This document shows positions 8,424 through 17,017 of a stretch of DNA of 37,910 nt, piece after piece. The position numbers and the translations under genes are program-made. A model generated the notes under the pieces. It had not been told where the DNA came from. It made no database searches and worked only from the letters and a program-made list of their open reading frames with translations. The DNA is taken from the NCBI GenBank assembly GCA_900468065.1, contig UBTA01000024.1:41066-78975 (forward strand), given 5' to 3'. Each line of letters begins with the position of its first letter. The stretch's first letter is position 1. The stretch is from Hyphomicrobiales bacterium. Lineage in GTDB: Bacteria > Pseudomonadota > Alphaproteobacteria > Rhizobiales > Rhizobiaceae.

Positions 8424-9899
8424 TCAGTCCTTTTCCATCGCATCGAGCGTCGCCGCCAGCCGCTTGTCTTCATTGAAGTAGCGGGCACGATCCCAGAAAT
8501 GCGGGCGGCCAATGCCTGTCGACTTGTGGCGGCCGATGATCTTGCCATTGGCATCTTCGCCATCCAATTCGTAGCGCATCAGGTCCTGCGTGATGATCAC
8601 ATCGCCTTCCATGCCAATAACTTCGGTAATATGGGTGATGCGGCGCGAACCATCGCGCAGGCGCGCGGCCTGGATGATGACGTCGATGGAGCCGGCAATA
8701 ATTTCACGCACCGTCTTGGCTGGCAGCGTGTAGCCGCCCATGGCGATCATCGATTCCATACGGCTCAGGCATTCGCGTGGCGTGTTGGCATGGATGGTGC
8801 CCATCGAGCCGTCGTGGCCGGTGTTCATGGCCTGCAAAAGGTCAAAAACCTCCGGTCCGCGAACTTCGCCGACGATGATACGTTCGGGCCGCATACGCAG
8901 GCAGTTCTTGATGAGATCGCGCATGGTGATCTCGCCCTCACCTTCGATATTTGGCGGGCGGGTTTCAAGACGAACGACATGCGGCTGCTGCAGCTGCAGT
9001 TCGGCCGTATCCTCACAGGTGATGACGCGTTCTTCGAGATCGATATAGCCGGTCAGGCAATTCAGCAGCGTGGTCTTACCGGAACCGGTACCGCCTGAAA
9101 TAACCACATTGCATCGAACCCGGCCGATGATCTGGAGGAGAACTGCACCTTCCGGCGTGATGGCGCCAAATTTGACCAGCTGATCGAGCTTCAGCTTGTC
9201 CTTCTTGAACTTGCGGATGGTGAGGACCGTGCCGTCGATGGCGAGCGGCGGGGCGATGACGTTGACGCGGGAGCCGTCGGGAAGACGCGCGTCGCAGATT
9301 GGAGAGGATTCATCGACCCGGCGTCCCACTTGGGAGACAATACGCTGGCAGATCGACAGAAGCTGCGCGTTGTCACGGAAACGCACCTCGGATTCGATCG
9401 TCTTGCCATTTACTTCGATGAACGTCTGGCCGGCGCCATTGACCATGATATCAGCGATATCGTCGCGGGCGAGAAGTGGCTCAAGCGGGCCGTAACCGAG
9501 CACGTCATTGCAGATATCCTCGAGCAACTCTTCCTGCTCGGAGATCGACATCGCGAAATTCTTGATCGTGATGATGTCATTGACGATATCGCGGATTTCC
9601 TCGCGCGCGCTCTCGTTATCGAGCTTGGCGAGCTGTGAAAGATCGATCGTGTCGATCAGCGCCGAAAATACCTGCGACTTGGTGTCGTAATAGTCCTCGG
9701 TGCGGGCGGCCTTTTTACGAACAGGTACCGGTAGCGGTTGCGCCCGCGTAACGGGCATCGCTTCGCGCACAGGTTCGGCAAGCACGGGTGTAGCCGGCCG
9801 CTCGGCGACGGCTACCGCAGCGGCGGAGGCAAGCTGTTGCACTGGGGGACTTATCGATCCCCCCTTGCCGAAGCCGTCGTTTCCTCGTTTACCAAACAT
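8424..9899 (-). CDS. cpaF: Tad pilus assembly ATPase CpaF/TadA
   Basis: CpaF is the hexameric secretion ATPase that powers Flp pilus extension and, in Caulobacter, retraction. The 491-residue product has a Pro/Ala-rich variable N-terminus (first 65 residues), a helical bundle, then the VirB11-like core. Seen directly: Walker [10 protein letters not shown] (about residues 269-277), the Asp box [19 protein letters not shown], and the His box [16 protein letters not shown]. All motifs needed for ATP hydrolysis are intact. It is in the operon between cpaE (31-base gap) and tadB (8-base gap). Agrobacterium name: ctpG. Confidence 0.96.
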   Translation of the reverse strand: MFGKRGNDGFGKGGSISPPVQQLASAAAVAVAERPATPVLAEPVREAMPVTRAQPLPVPVRKKAARTEDYYDTKSQVFSALIDTIDLSQLAKLDNESAREEIRDIVNDIITIKNFAMSISEQEELLEDICNDVLGYGPLEPLLARDDIADIMVNGAGQTFIEVNGKTIESEVRFRDNAQLLSICQRIVSQVGRRVDESSPICDARLPDGSRVNVIAPPLAIDGTVLTIRKFKKDKLKLDQLVKFGAITPEGAVLLQIIGRVRCNVVISGGTGSGKTTLLNCLTGYIDLEERVITCEDTAELQLQQPHVVRLETRPPNIEGEGEITMRDLIKNCLRMRPERIIVGEVRGPEVFDLLQAMNTGHDGSMGTIHANTPRECLSRMESMIAMGGYTLPAKTVREIIAGSIDVIIQAARLRDGSRRITHITEVIGMEGDVIITQDLMRYELDGEDANGKIIGRHKSTGIGRPHFWDRARYFNEDKRLAATLDAMEKD

Positions 9900-9930
9900 G
9901 CGCTCAATCCGGTTTTCGTTTGACTGTCAA

Positions 9931-11220
9931 TTACTTGCGGCCAAGCATCCCAAGTACCTTGCCAAGGCCGCCCTTCTTGGCTTTCTTGGCTGTGGCGCGG
10001 CCCGTCAGGAGATGGGCAAGCTGTGAGAATGTCTCTGCCGTCGGTGCCTTCTTGTCGATCTCGGCAATCATCCGGCCGCTATTTGCGGCATTTCCAAACA
10101 AAACCACATCGAAGGGAATAATCGCGACCGGCTCGACCTCAAGAGAATCACAGAAATCAGCCGGTGATATCTCCGGCCTTTTCGGCAACCCGACCTGATT
10201 CAACACCAGATGCGGCATCTTGTCGTTCGGCCGGATCTTCTTCATGGAATCGAACAGGTTCTTGGCATTGCGCAGATTGGCAAGGTCCGGTACCGCCGTC
10301 ACCACCACCTCGTCCGCCTCAGCCAACACCGTGCGGGTCCAGTCCGACCAAAGATGAGGCACGTCGAGGACGGAGACCGGCGCATTGCGCAGCAGGATTT
10401 CCATGAGTGGCTGGAACGCCGTTGCATCGAAATCATAGGGCCGGTCGAGCATGGAGGGGGCTGCGAGCAACGAAAGATGCTCGGAGCACTTCGTCAAAAG
10501 CCGATCCAGGAAGACTTCATCGAGGCGTTCCGGCGAAAAAACAGCCTCGGAAATGCCCTGCGGCGGATCCTGATCGAAATTGATATTGGCAGTACCATAG
10601 GGCAAGTCGAGGTCGGCGAGCACCACTTCGGTGGAAAACAGATTGGAAATACCCCAGGCGCAATTATGCGCCAGCGTCGAAGAGCCGACGCCGCCCTTGG
10701 CGCCGATAAAGGCGATGCTGCGGCCTAGTGGTTCGGCTTCCGGATCAACGAAAATGGTGGCGATTGCACCGAGTATGTCGGGCATGGAGACCGGGGCAAC
10801 CATGTATTCGGAGATACCGTTACGAATCAGGTCGCGATAGAGCGGGATATCATTGTAGCGGCCAATAAGGATCACCTTGGTGCTTGGATCGCACACGGCG
10901 GCGAGCGGCGCCAGTTCCTGCATCAGCAGCCGCGGCTCGGTCGCCGTTTCCAAAATGATCAGGTTTGGGGTCGGCACAGACGAGAACATGTTGGCAGCGG
11001 CCGCGATCGAACCGCTATTGATCTTGAAGCTGACCTTGCTCATCCGCCGGTCCTGGCCGCAACGTTCCATTACCCGTTGCAACGCATCCGTTTCACAGAA
11101 GGCATGAACGGATATCCGCGGAAGCGGCCGAAGATGATCAACATCACTTGGCCGGGCGGCATCCAGCATATCATCAGGATCGCCGTTTGCGGTCTCGATC
11201 TTGTAGTCAATCGTGCTCAT
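9931..11220 (-). CDS. cpaE: Tad pilus localisation protein CpaE/TadZ
   Basis: CpaE/TadZ is a ParA/MinD-like ATPase that places the Tad machine in the cell, often at a pole. The 429-residue protein has an N-terminal receiver-like domain (about residues 30-155, with LIILETATEPRLLMQELAPL and KVILIGRYNDIPLYRDLI). A deviant Walker A follows, FIGAKGGVGSSTLAHN at about 171-186, with the signature lysine KGGVG present. A MinD fold comes next (VVLADLDLPYGTANINFD). The receiver-like part lacks an obvious phospho-acceptor context. It sits between cpaD and cpaF with gaps of about 30 bases. Agrobacterium name: ctpF. Confidence 0.93.
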   Translation of the reverse strand: MSTIDYKIETANGDPDDMLDAARPSDVDHLRPLPRISVHAFCETDALQRVMERCGQDRRMSKVSFKINSGSIAAAANMFSSVPTPNLIILETATEPRLLMQELAPLAAVCDPSTKVILIGRYNDIPLYRDLIRNGISEYMVAPVSMPDILGAIATIFVDPEAEPLGRSIAFIGAKGGVGSSTLAHNCAWGISNLFSTEVVLADLDLPYGTANINFDQDPPQGISEAVFSPERLDEVFLDRLLTKCSEHLSLLAAPSMLDRPYDFDATAFQPLMEILLRNAPVSVLDVPHLWSDWTRTVLAEADEVVVTAVPDLANLRNAKNLFDSMKKIRPNDKMPHLVLNQVGLPKRPEISPADFCDSLEVEPVAIIPFDVVLFGNAANSGRMIAEIDKKAPTAETFSQLAHLLTGRATAKKAKKGGLGKVLGMLGRK

Positions 11221-11249
11221 GGTGCTATCCCGTCAAACCGTTTGAATGG

Positions 11250-12002
11250 TCAATTGCCACCAATAATTATTGTTGGGCCACCGTCATCAATGCCGCGGTA
11301 GTCGCTGATCACCTTGCCGCGCTGTACGGCGTCAATGGGCGACATGGCGCGTGGGCCAAGCAGATCCATCGGGTTGGCAATTTGCGCGGCAAGGTTGGAC
11401 TGGCTCGCACAGCCGAAGTTTTCGTAATTCTTGTTCTCGATCGTGTTGGAGACGAGATCCTTCGGCCAGTTGCCGCACGGAGCCGTCTTTGCCGTGATCG
11501 CGGTATAGCTGAGCCTTACCGGCGCTGCGTCGCCGCCGGAATTCGCCTGATAGCTTACCTCAACCAGCCGGTTGGCCGGAATGCCTGAGCCCACCAGCAC
11601 ACCGCGAATTTCCTTGCGGAGTGCGGATGCGGCATAGGCATTGCCCGACCCCCTCGGCAACAGAATCTGGACAGTTCCCGTCGCTGAATTGGTGTAACCC
11701 TGCGCAAAACCGCGGATCACGTCACGCGCACCTTTGGTCAGATGTCTGTCGGTGGCAGCGACCGGCACGTCGATCGCATGTTCCGCCTCTGCGATCACGA
11801 TCGGGTGGCGTGTCCGGTAATCGTCCGGGAGGGCTCCCGTCGATATACCGTCGCGGTTGGCGCAGCTGGCTAGACTTGTGCCTGCAACCAACAGAGCGCC
11901 GATCGCAAGAAGCCTTGCGAAGCGGACGGGACCGGTGGGGGTGTGTGGCCGCATGGTCGACTGCCTTTTCATATTGCGGTTCAGGATGATCGTCGTCGTC
12001 AT
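11250..12002 (-). CDS. cpaD: Tad pilus lipoprotein CpaD
   Basis: CpaD is an outer-membrane-associated lipoprotein of the Caulobacter-type Tad pilus, working with the CpaC secretin. The 250-residue product has a signal peptide with lipobox ASC (LLVAGTSLASC; cysteine near residue 47 from the start chosen). A CpaD domain follows, with DDYRTRHPIVIAEAEHAIDV and RGFAQGY near the N-terminus. The family's C-terminal pattern is also present: APCGNWPKDL...NFGCASQSNLAAQIANPMDLLGPR. The start at 12002 has GGAGCTGGAC upstream; internal ATGs at codons 11 and 17 would also leave a signal peptide. It lies 12 bases after cpaC. Agrobacterium name: ctpE. Confidence 0.93.
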   Translation of the reverse strand: MTTTIILNRNMKRQSTMRPHTPTGPVRFARLLAIGALLVAGTSLASCANRDGISTGALPDDYRTRHPIVIAEAEHAIDVPVAATDRHLTKGARDVIRGFAQGYTNSATGTVQILLPRGSGNAYAASALRKEIRGVLVGSGIPANRLVEVSYQANSGGDAAPVRLSYTAITAKTAPCGNWPKDLVSNTIENKNYENFGCASQSNLAAQIANPMDLLGPRAMSPIDAVQRGKVISDYRGIDDGGPTIIIGGN

Positions 12003-12014
12003 GTCCAGCTCCGC

Positions 12015-13547
12015 CTATTTGTAGATAAACCCGACATTGCCGTGATACTGCCCGGTGGGGGCCGCCTGACGGTTGCCATAGATACGATTGACTTCGCCGA
12101 GAAACGCGCTGGACAGGTCGTCCGTCGGATTGAAATTGTCATCCGGGCGCGACAGGTCGCCGCGCGCCACCGGACGTACCAGATAGGGTGTCGCGATAAT
12201 GACGAGTTCGGTCTCGTTGCGCTGGAAATCTTTGCTGCGGAACAAAGTACCCAGGATAGGAATCTTGGACACCCCAGGAAATCCGGATAGGGCTTGGCGG
12301 ATGTTGTCCTGAACAAGACCGGCAATCACAATCGACCCGCCCGAAGGGAGTTCGACGCTGGTTGATGCTTCGCGGCGGCGAATTGACATATATGTCGCCC
12401 CCGGAATACCGACCATACTGCCATTACCTGTTACGGCCGAGCCCTCGTAGGTCGGCTCCGATACTTCGGTGTTGATGTTCAAACTGATCCGGCCAGGCCC
12501 AAGGACTACAGGTTTGAAATTCAGCCGAATGCCGTATTCGACATCATTTGTCTCACGTGTGACGGTAGGCCTACCGGTCTTGTCGTCAACTTCGACTTCC
12601 TGGACCCCAGCAATCCGGAATTCACCACCAACGTAAAACTTTGCCTCCTGGCCGGAAATGGCTGTCAAGCTTGGCTCAGCAAGCGTGCGCATAACGCCCG
12701 CTTGCTCCATAGCGTTGACGTAGCTGGCGAGGTTGAGGCCGCCAATGGTGCCGGTCAACACTCGTGATGCCCCCAACGCGGTAGCAGCACCTAGATTGGC
12801 AGGGTTTTGAAACTGTATGCCATTGGTACCGTCGGATATTGATCCATTAAATCCGAGTTGCTTTACCACCTGGCGCGAGACTTCGGCCACGGTCACCTTC
12901 AGCATGACCTGGTCTTCACCGTCAATCTTCAACAGATTAACGATCTGCGAAACCTGGCGGCGTTCAGCAAAGATGGACGCGTCGCCGTTATTGCCCTGTG
13001 CCGTGATATTGCGGGTGGTCGCTTCGCCGCCCTTGATGAAGGCCTGTGCAAGTTCCTCAACACGTGTGGAATCCAGCGGCGTGCGAACTGTGCCGGTGAG
13101 GACGATATTGTCCGAGATGATCTCGACCTTGATATCGGAATCGGGCAGGAAACGGCGGAGGTTGGCTTCGAGGCCGGAAATATCGCGTTCGATCTCCAGA
13201 TCAAGACTGACGATTTCCTCGCCCCCGGGACCGAACACAAAGATGTTCGTCTGGCCGACCATCTTGCCAAAAAGATAGATGCGGCGGGACGTTCGCGTCA
13301 CGGCATCGGCCAGCATCGGATCGGCGACGAGAATGTCATGCGCATCTGCTGGAAGATCGATAACGACGGCCTTGTTCAGCCCCAGCTTGATGGTTTTCTT
13401 GACGCCCGGACCGCTGTCGACGATGCGGACCAGAGACTGTGATGCAGCTTCAGCGATGAAGGTCTCTGCGGGCATGCCTGAAAAAGCCAGACAAAAGGCC
13501 AGTCCACCAGCGACAGAGCTACGAAGTTTGTTTCCGATCCGGTTCAC
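12015..13547 (-). CDS. cpaC: Tad pilus outer-membrane secretin CpaC/RcpA
   Basis: CpaC forms the outer-membrane channel through which the Flp pilus emerges. The 510-residue protein has a signal peptide (about residues 1-35) and the pilus-assembly N-terminal domain, KAVVIDLPADAHDILVADPMLADAV...GKMVGQTNIFVFGPGG (about 45-120). A BON-like region follows (VEIISDNIVLTGTVRT), then the secretin core with LAEPSLTAISGQEAKFYVGGE and VELPSGGSIVIAGLVQDN. The end, SKIPILGTLFRSKDFQRNETELVIIATPYLV, is the secretin signature. Length and order are typical. It is 18 bases after cpaB and 12 before cpaD. The N-terminal domain is duplicated as a separate protein at 15727-16149. Agrobacterium name: ctpD. Confidence 0.96.
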   Translation of the reverse strand: MNRIGNKLRSSVAGGLAFCLAFSGMPAETFIAEAASQSLVRIVDSGPGVKKTIKLGLNKAVVIDLPADAHDILVADPMLADAVTRTSRRIYLFGKMVGQTNIFVFGPGGEEIVSLDLEIERDISGLEANLRRFLPDSDIKVEIISDNIVLTGTVRTPLDSTRVEELAQAFIKGGEATTRNITAQGNNGDASIFAERRQVSQIVNLLKIDGEDQVMLKVTVAEVSRQVVKQLGFNGSISDGTNGIQFQNPANLGAATALGASRVLTGTIGGLNLASYVNAMEQAGVMRTLAEPSLTAISGQEAKFYVGGEFRIAGVQEVEVDDKTGRPTVTRETNDVEYGIRLNFKPVVLGPGRISLNINTEVSEPTYEGSAVTGNGSMVGIPGATYMSIRRREASTSVELPSGGSIVIAGLVQDNIRQALSGFPGVSKIPILGTLFRSKDFQRNETELVIIATPYLVRPVARGDLSRPDDNFNPTDDLSSAFLGEVNRIYGNRQAAPTGQYHGNVGFIYK

Positions 13548-13565
13548 GTTCCGCTCCCGCTCACA

Positions 13566-14381
13566 TTATTTCGCTTGGATCATCGACGAGTTGCCATCGC
13601 CTTTGACGATGGAACCCGATTTGATGACCTGAATGGACGGGCGGCCATCCCCGCTCAGCAGGTAGTCGGCTCCGATGGTATCCGGCTCCTGCGCATCTGC
13701 GACACTGCGCAACGCCAGCGACAGGCGCTCCGCCATCTGCTGGGCAACCGCCATGACTTTCGACTGGTCGGGCGTCAGTTCCAGCGTCGCTGTCGTACCG
13801 ACCACCGACTTGGAGCCGTCATCCTTTTCCTCGACCTGCTGATCGATCGCGAGCACCCGAACGTTGCTGAGAACCGTCTCCGTCAGGAAACTGTCCGCCT
13901 CACCCTTGCGCACCATGATGACATCGACGCGGTCGTTTGGAAGAATGAAGCCGCCAGCACCGGTTGCCACGGTGATTTCAGTGGCCACGGCGCGTTTGCC
14001 GGCTGGGAGCAATGACGACATGATACGGCTCGAGGAGTCTGCAATCTTTTCCTGGCGTACTGGCTCGCCATTGAAGATTGGCAGGCGCACAACGACGCCC
14101 TGAAGATCGGTGACGGCGTTCGGGCGAAGTTCCTCGGTTATCAGCCCCTCGACGATACCATCCTTCGGCCAGGAGACCCAGTGGACGGCATCGGGATCAA
14201 GCCGCGAACCAACCGGCAGGCTCTTGCTGGCGACGAGAACATTGACGGTCGGCTCTCGCTCGATGACCGGCTCGGCACTGGTGACGACGGTCTGCCCGCC
14301 GGTCAGGCTGAGAGCCAGAAATCCAGCCAACCCCGCCGATGCGACAGCAACTGACAGAATAATAACGCGCACCGGTTTCAT
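13566..14381 (-). CDS. cpaB: Tad pilus assembly protein CpaB/RcpC
   Basis: CpaB (RcpC) is a periplasmic, membrane-anchored SAF-domain protein thought to stabilise or gate the pilus secretin. The 271-residue product has one N-terminal membrane anchor (about residues 7-28). An SAF domain follows, NVLVASKSLPVGSRLDPDAVHWVSWP, then the RcpC region with GKRAVATEITVATGAGGFILPNDRVDVIMVRKG, a close match to the family. It is preceded by about 180 bases without a gene, containing a CtrA half site (TTAACCAT at 14442-14449 on minus). It may therefore start its own transcript carrying cpaB through tadC. Agrobacterium name: ctpC. Confidence 0.93.
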   Translation of the reverse strand: MKPVRVIILSVAVASAGLAGFLALSLTGGQTVVTSAEPVIEREPTVNVLVASKSLPVGSRLDPDAVHWVSWPKDGIVEGLITEELRPNAVTDLQGVVVRLPIFNGEPVRQEKIADSSSRIMSSLLPAGKRAVATEITVATGAGGFILPNDRVDVIMVRKGEADSFLTETVLSNVRVLAIDQQVEEKDDGSKSVVGTTATLELTPDQSKVMAVAQQMAERLSLALRSVADAQEPDTIGADYLLSGDGRPSIQVIKSGSIVKGDGNSSMIQAK

Positions 14382-14441
14382 GATATGTCCCTGCAGCCCA
14401 AGAATATGCTGGCTGCAGATTGATCAGTAATTGGTGTAATT

Positions 14442-14449
14442 ATGGTTAA
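14442..14449 (-). promoter_or_regulatory. CtrA half site upstream of cpaB
   Basis: TTAACCAT on minus, about 60 bases before the cpaB start. This octamer is a known variant recognition sequence for CtrA in alphaproteobacteria. The surrounding 100 bases are A/T rich with further TTAA tetramers. Confidence 0.4.
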
Positions 14450-14558
14450 CGGAGCACTTACATTTGTGGTTAATAAACAGTTCGCTTCACAATTGCGTAT
14501 CCGGCAAGACTGCGAAGCCTCGTATCGAGGCGGACTGGTTCACAACGGTACGAAGATA

Positions 14559-15071
14559 TTAATACAGCTGCGAGAGCGCCGCCTGCATCAGAGGCGAAGA
14601 CGGATAAGCAAAGAAAGCGCCAAGGCCGATTGCGATGCCGTAGGGAACTTTTGTCGCGGTAAGCAGAAGCTGTGGGACCGGAAGCCCATAGATCAGGATC
14701 GTATCTTCCTGTTTACGCATCACAAGAATGGCAAGAGTGAGCACTCCGCCAAAGATCGATACGTAGGTGACGAACTCAATGAGTGAGCTGTTAAAGCCAA
14801 ACCAGACAGCACTCGCCGTCAAGAGCTTGGCATCGCCACCACCCATGATATTAAATGCAAAGAGCGTGAAGCACGCCCCAAATACGACTAGCCCGGCAAA
14901 AAGGTGCATACCAATCAGGGTCGGGCTCAAACCCGCGAAAGGCGCGACAATTACGAAGGCACCCAGCAATATGGCCGAGATGCGATTTGGGATCGTCATC
15001 GTAAACAGGTCAGAGAAAGCTGCAAAAGCCAGACATAACGGGAAGATCACAAAAATAGCTGCTTCGGTCAT
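14559..15071 (-). CDS. cpaA: Prepilin peptidase CpaA/TadV
   Basis: CpaA is the small A24 aspartic prepilin peptidase that cleaves Flp pilin and the TadE-type pseudopilins. The 170-residue protein is almost entirely hydrophobic with about five to six membrane segments. It holds the two catalytic aspartates of the family: the first in AAFSDLFTMTIPNR and the second in MGGGDAKLLTA. The start at 15071 is preferred because GGAAAGAG lies just upstream; in-frame ATGs at 15086 and 15083 lack a ribosome site. It is downstream of pilA, separated by a hairpin at 15192-15220 that may lower read-through. Agrobacterium name: ctpB. Confidence 0.93.
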   Translation of the reverse strand: MTEAAIFVIFPLCLAFAAFSDLFTMTIPNRISAILLGAFVIVAPFAGLSPTLIGMHLFAGLVVFGACFTLFAFNIMGGGDAKLLTASAVWFGFNSSLIEFVTYVSIFGGVLTLAILVMRKQEDTILIYGLPVPQLLLTATKVPYGIAIGLGAFFAYPSSPLMQAALSQLY

Positions 15072-15191
15072 GACTCTTTCCATCAATTTGCGTGCGGTGA
15101 GAAAATCTTATCGAAATTTCGTTACCGAAAGCCGATTAATCTGAAGGCCTTGGACGACGATTCCCCCCATGCGTATGGCACTGAATTGATA

Positions 15192-15220
15192 AAGGCTGCC
15201 CTGTCACCAGAAGCAGCCTT
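15192..15220 (-). terminator. Hairpin between pilA and cpaA (attenuator or terminator)
   Basis: Arms AAGGCTGC and GCAGCCTT with a 13-base loop lie 26 bases after the pilA stop; on minus they are followed by TTATC. The stem is moderate and the T run weak, so partial termination is more likely than full. It would allow far more pilin than machinery to be made. Confidence 0.5.
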
Positions 15221-15245
15221 CGATCAACATACGGCAAATGCTGTA

Positions 15246-15419
15246 TTATGGAGCCAGCGTCATCTTGCCGCCCAGAGCGGTGAACTGGCCGTTGAGCTTG
15301 CTGCCGAGCGTCGTTGCACCGGTGATCAGAGCGACGGAGATGAGAGCGGCGATCAGGCCGTATTCGATCGCGGTCGCGCCGGACTCATCTTTCATGAAAC
15401 GTGCGAAAATCTTGGTCAT
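15246..15419 (-). CDS. pilA: Flp/PilA major pilin precursor
   Basis: This is the structural subunit of the Tad (Flp) pilus. The 57-residue product begins MTKIFARFMKDESGATAIEY. It has the short basic leader and the Flp cleavage motif: glycine 14 followed by ATAIEY, with Glu at +5 and Tyr at +6 of the mature chain. One hydrophobic helix follows (GLIAALISVALITGATTLG), then a short tail ending KMTLAP. The size is typical of Flp-1 pilins. The start is fixed by AGGAG at 15427-15431, 7 bases before the ATG. It stands first in the minus block, with a CtrA-like site about 110-125 bases upstream. In Agrobacterium the equivalent is ctpA. The only doubt is that a short gene has few residues to judge by, but the motif is exact. 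Confidence 0.95.
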   Translation of the reverse strand: MTKIFARFMKDESGATAIEYGLIAALISVALITGATTLGSKLNGQFTALGGKMTLAP

Positions 15420-15726
15420 GTCATTTCTCCTACTTCACTTGTTTGTTCAGCACTTCCGCCAACTGTTTCCGTTGATCGGATGAAGCGAACCTACACAGCG
15501 TGAATTTCAATCCGCTTAAAGAAAACAGTTACCGACATGTTAACGCTCAGCGCCGCCTGTCATGGTAAAAATACAGGTAACGTAAAGTATAAAACTCCAC
15601 CCTTCAGCAAAAACCTATACCAGACGAGGGCCTGCGGACCTGACAGCGTTAATTGCGGCAGCCACTTAACGCTTCATTCACCAAAACGGTGGATGTTGGA
15701 GCAACCGCGTCATCAGGAAAACAGCT
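15420..15726. promoter_or_regulatory. Divergent promoter region between pilA and the secretin-N-domain gene
   Basis: 307 A/T-rich bases with no gene. Two CtrA-like sites were seen. TTAC-N7-TTAA at 15529-15543 lies toward pilA. TTAA-N7-TTCA at 15666-15680 lies about 50-60 bases before the 15727 gene. Each matches seven of eight consensus bases. CtrA is an established activator of pilA in Caulobacter; its role here is inferred. Confidence 0.5.
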
Positions 15727-16149
15727 ATGAATTTGCAGAACACCGCTATCGGTGCCCGATTGCTGGCAACGGCCTTTGCAAGTCTTACGCTGCTCACCTC
15801 ACTGGCAACACCGGCAGGCGCCGCCGAAGAGATGCTGAACGTCTACATGAATCACGCGCGTGTCCTGAAGCTCGACCGGCCCGTCAGCAAAGTCATTATT
15901 GGCAACTCGGACGTGGCAGACGCTACTGTCGCAGATGCCAAAACGATCGTCCTGACAGGCAGGTCCTTTGGAACGACAAACCTTGTGGTCCTCGACACCG
16001 ATGGCAATGCCATTGTCGATGAGCGAATCCTTGTGTCGATCGACGAAGGAAACACGGTGCGTGTTTTCCGGCAAACAATTCGCTCCGTTCTCTCCTGCAC
16101 ACCCAATTGCGAAGAGCACGCTACACAGAAGACCGCGGTTGCAAACTGA
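15727..16149 (+). CDS. Stand-alone pilus-assembly N-terminal-domain protein (CpaC/RcpA N-domain-like), periplasmic
   Basis: The 140-residue product has a clear signal peptide (about residues 1-33, ending TPAGAA) and one domain resembling the N-terminal domain of the CpaC secretin. Compare LDRPVSKVIIGNSDVADATVADAKTI...GRSFGTTNLVVLDTDGN here with the IDLPADAHDILVADPMLADAV...GKMVGQTNIFVFGPGG part of cpaC. The protein stops after this domain; the secretin barrel is absent. Two cysteines near the C-terminus (SCTPNC) could form a disulfide. It is divergent from pilA and upstream of two TadE-like genes. A role as a periplasmic accessory of the secretin is an inference from domain and neighbourhood. 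It could also be a remnant, but its signal peptide and intact frame argue against decay. Confidence 0.8.
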   Translation: MNLQNTAIGARLLATAFASLTLLTSLATPAGAAEEMLNVYMNHARVLKLDRPVSKVIIGNSDVADATVADAKTIVLTGRSFGTTNLVVLDTDGNAIVDERILVSIDEGNTVRVFRQTIRSVLSCTPNCEEHATQKTAVAN

Positions 16150-16237
16150 CGGCGTATTCAAAATCGAGAGTGCGCCTCCATTGCCAATATCGGTGCCGCA
16201 CGGATTTCATACCGGCCGTGTTGTGAGCAGCATGTAC

Positions 16238-16254
16238 GGCCAATACACTTGGCC
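16238..16254. other. Short inverted repeat after the secretin-N-domain gene
   Basis: GGCCAA and TTGGCC separated by TACAC form a 6-bp stem, with no T run after it. It could be a weak stop signal or a protein-binding palindrome ahead of the TadE-like genes. Confidence 0.25.
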
Positions 16255-16383
16255 TCGTGCCCATCGCCGGTTTCTTACCATCCGGTGAGTTTTTCGATTC
16301 AAATTACCACAGTTCTTGCATACGAAATATCAACAGTCGGTTCCTAATATGCCTCATCGTATGACGCGTGACGGAATGGCGAG

Positions 16384-17007
16384 ATGTTGAACACCCATGA
16401 TGGAAATGTAACAGCCGGTCAGGCTGGGGATACTCAGCCCAGGCGCCGCCGCGGCGTGCTGAAACGGCTGTTTCGGGACAAATCCGGGACATCGGCGATC
16501 GAATTTGCACTTCTCGCGATACCTTTCATGATGGTGCTCTTCGCGTCGATTGAGACGTTCGCGGCCTTCACAGCAGAGCAGCTTCTCGCCAATGCGACGG
16601 AGACGATGGCTCGCAAGATCAGAACCGGCGAAATTACGTCCACGATGACCGAGGAGAATTTTCGCAAGGCTTTTTGTGCTGAAATCTCGATCATCATGAC
16701 CTGCTCGGCGACAGAAGCCCAAAAATCCGAAAAACTGTTTATCGACGTGCGCAGTTTCTCGGACTTTTCAAAGATTCCAGAAGCTATCCCGCGGCTCGCA
16801 GGCGCCAATTCCGATCTCGACACCAGCGGCTTCAAGTTTGCGCCGGGCGGGCCGACAACAATCAATATCGTACGCGCATACTACCGCTGGGAAGTGATCA
16901 CTGATCTCGTCCGCCCTTACATCACCAACCTGCGTCCTGCGGGCAGCAGCAGGCCGAAAGATTACCTGATGGTATCGACGGCCGCCTTCCGCAACGAAAG
17001 CTTCTGA
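16384..17007 (+). CDS. TadE/TadG-like pseudopilin
   Basis: TadE-type proteins are minor pseudopilins of the Tad pilus. The 207-residue product has a basic leader (RRRRGVLKRLFRDKSG) followed by a prepilin-peptidase-like site. Glycine 35 is followed by TSAIEF, placing Glu at +5 exactly as in the PilA pilin of this locus. A hydrophobic helix follows (FALLAIPFMMVLFASIETF, about residues 41-59). The long remainder is periplasmic and has two cysteines (FCAEISIIMTC). The gene is followed after 10 bases by a second TadE-like gene, so they form an operon. The ribosome site before the ATG is weak. TadE and TadF/TadG cannot be told apart here. Confidence 0.85.
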   Translation: MLNTHDGNVTAGQAGDTQPRRRRGVLKRLFRDKSGTSAIEFALLAIPFMMVLFASIETFAAFTAEQLLANATETMARKIRTGEITSTMTEENFRKAFCAEISIIMTCSATEAQKSEKLFIDVRSFSDFSKIPEAIPRLAGANSDLDTSGFKFAPGGPTTINIVRAYYRWEVITDLVRPYITNLRPAGSSRPKDYLMVSTAAFRNESF

Positions 17008-17017
17008 GGAGCAGGCC

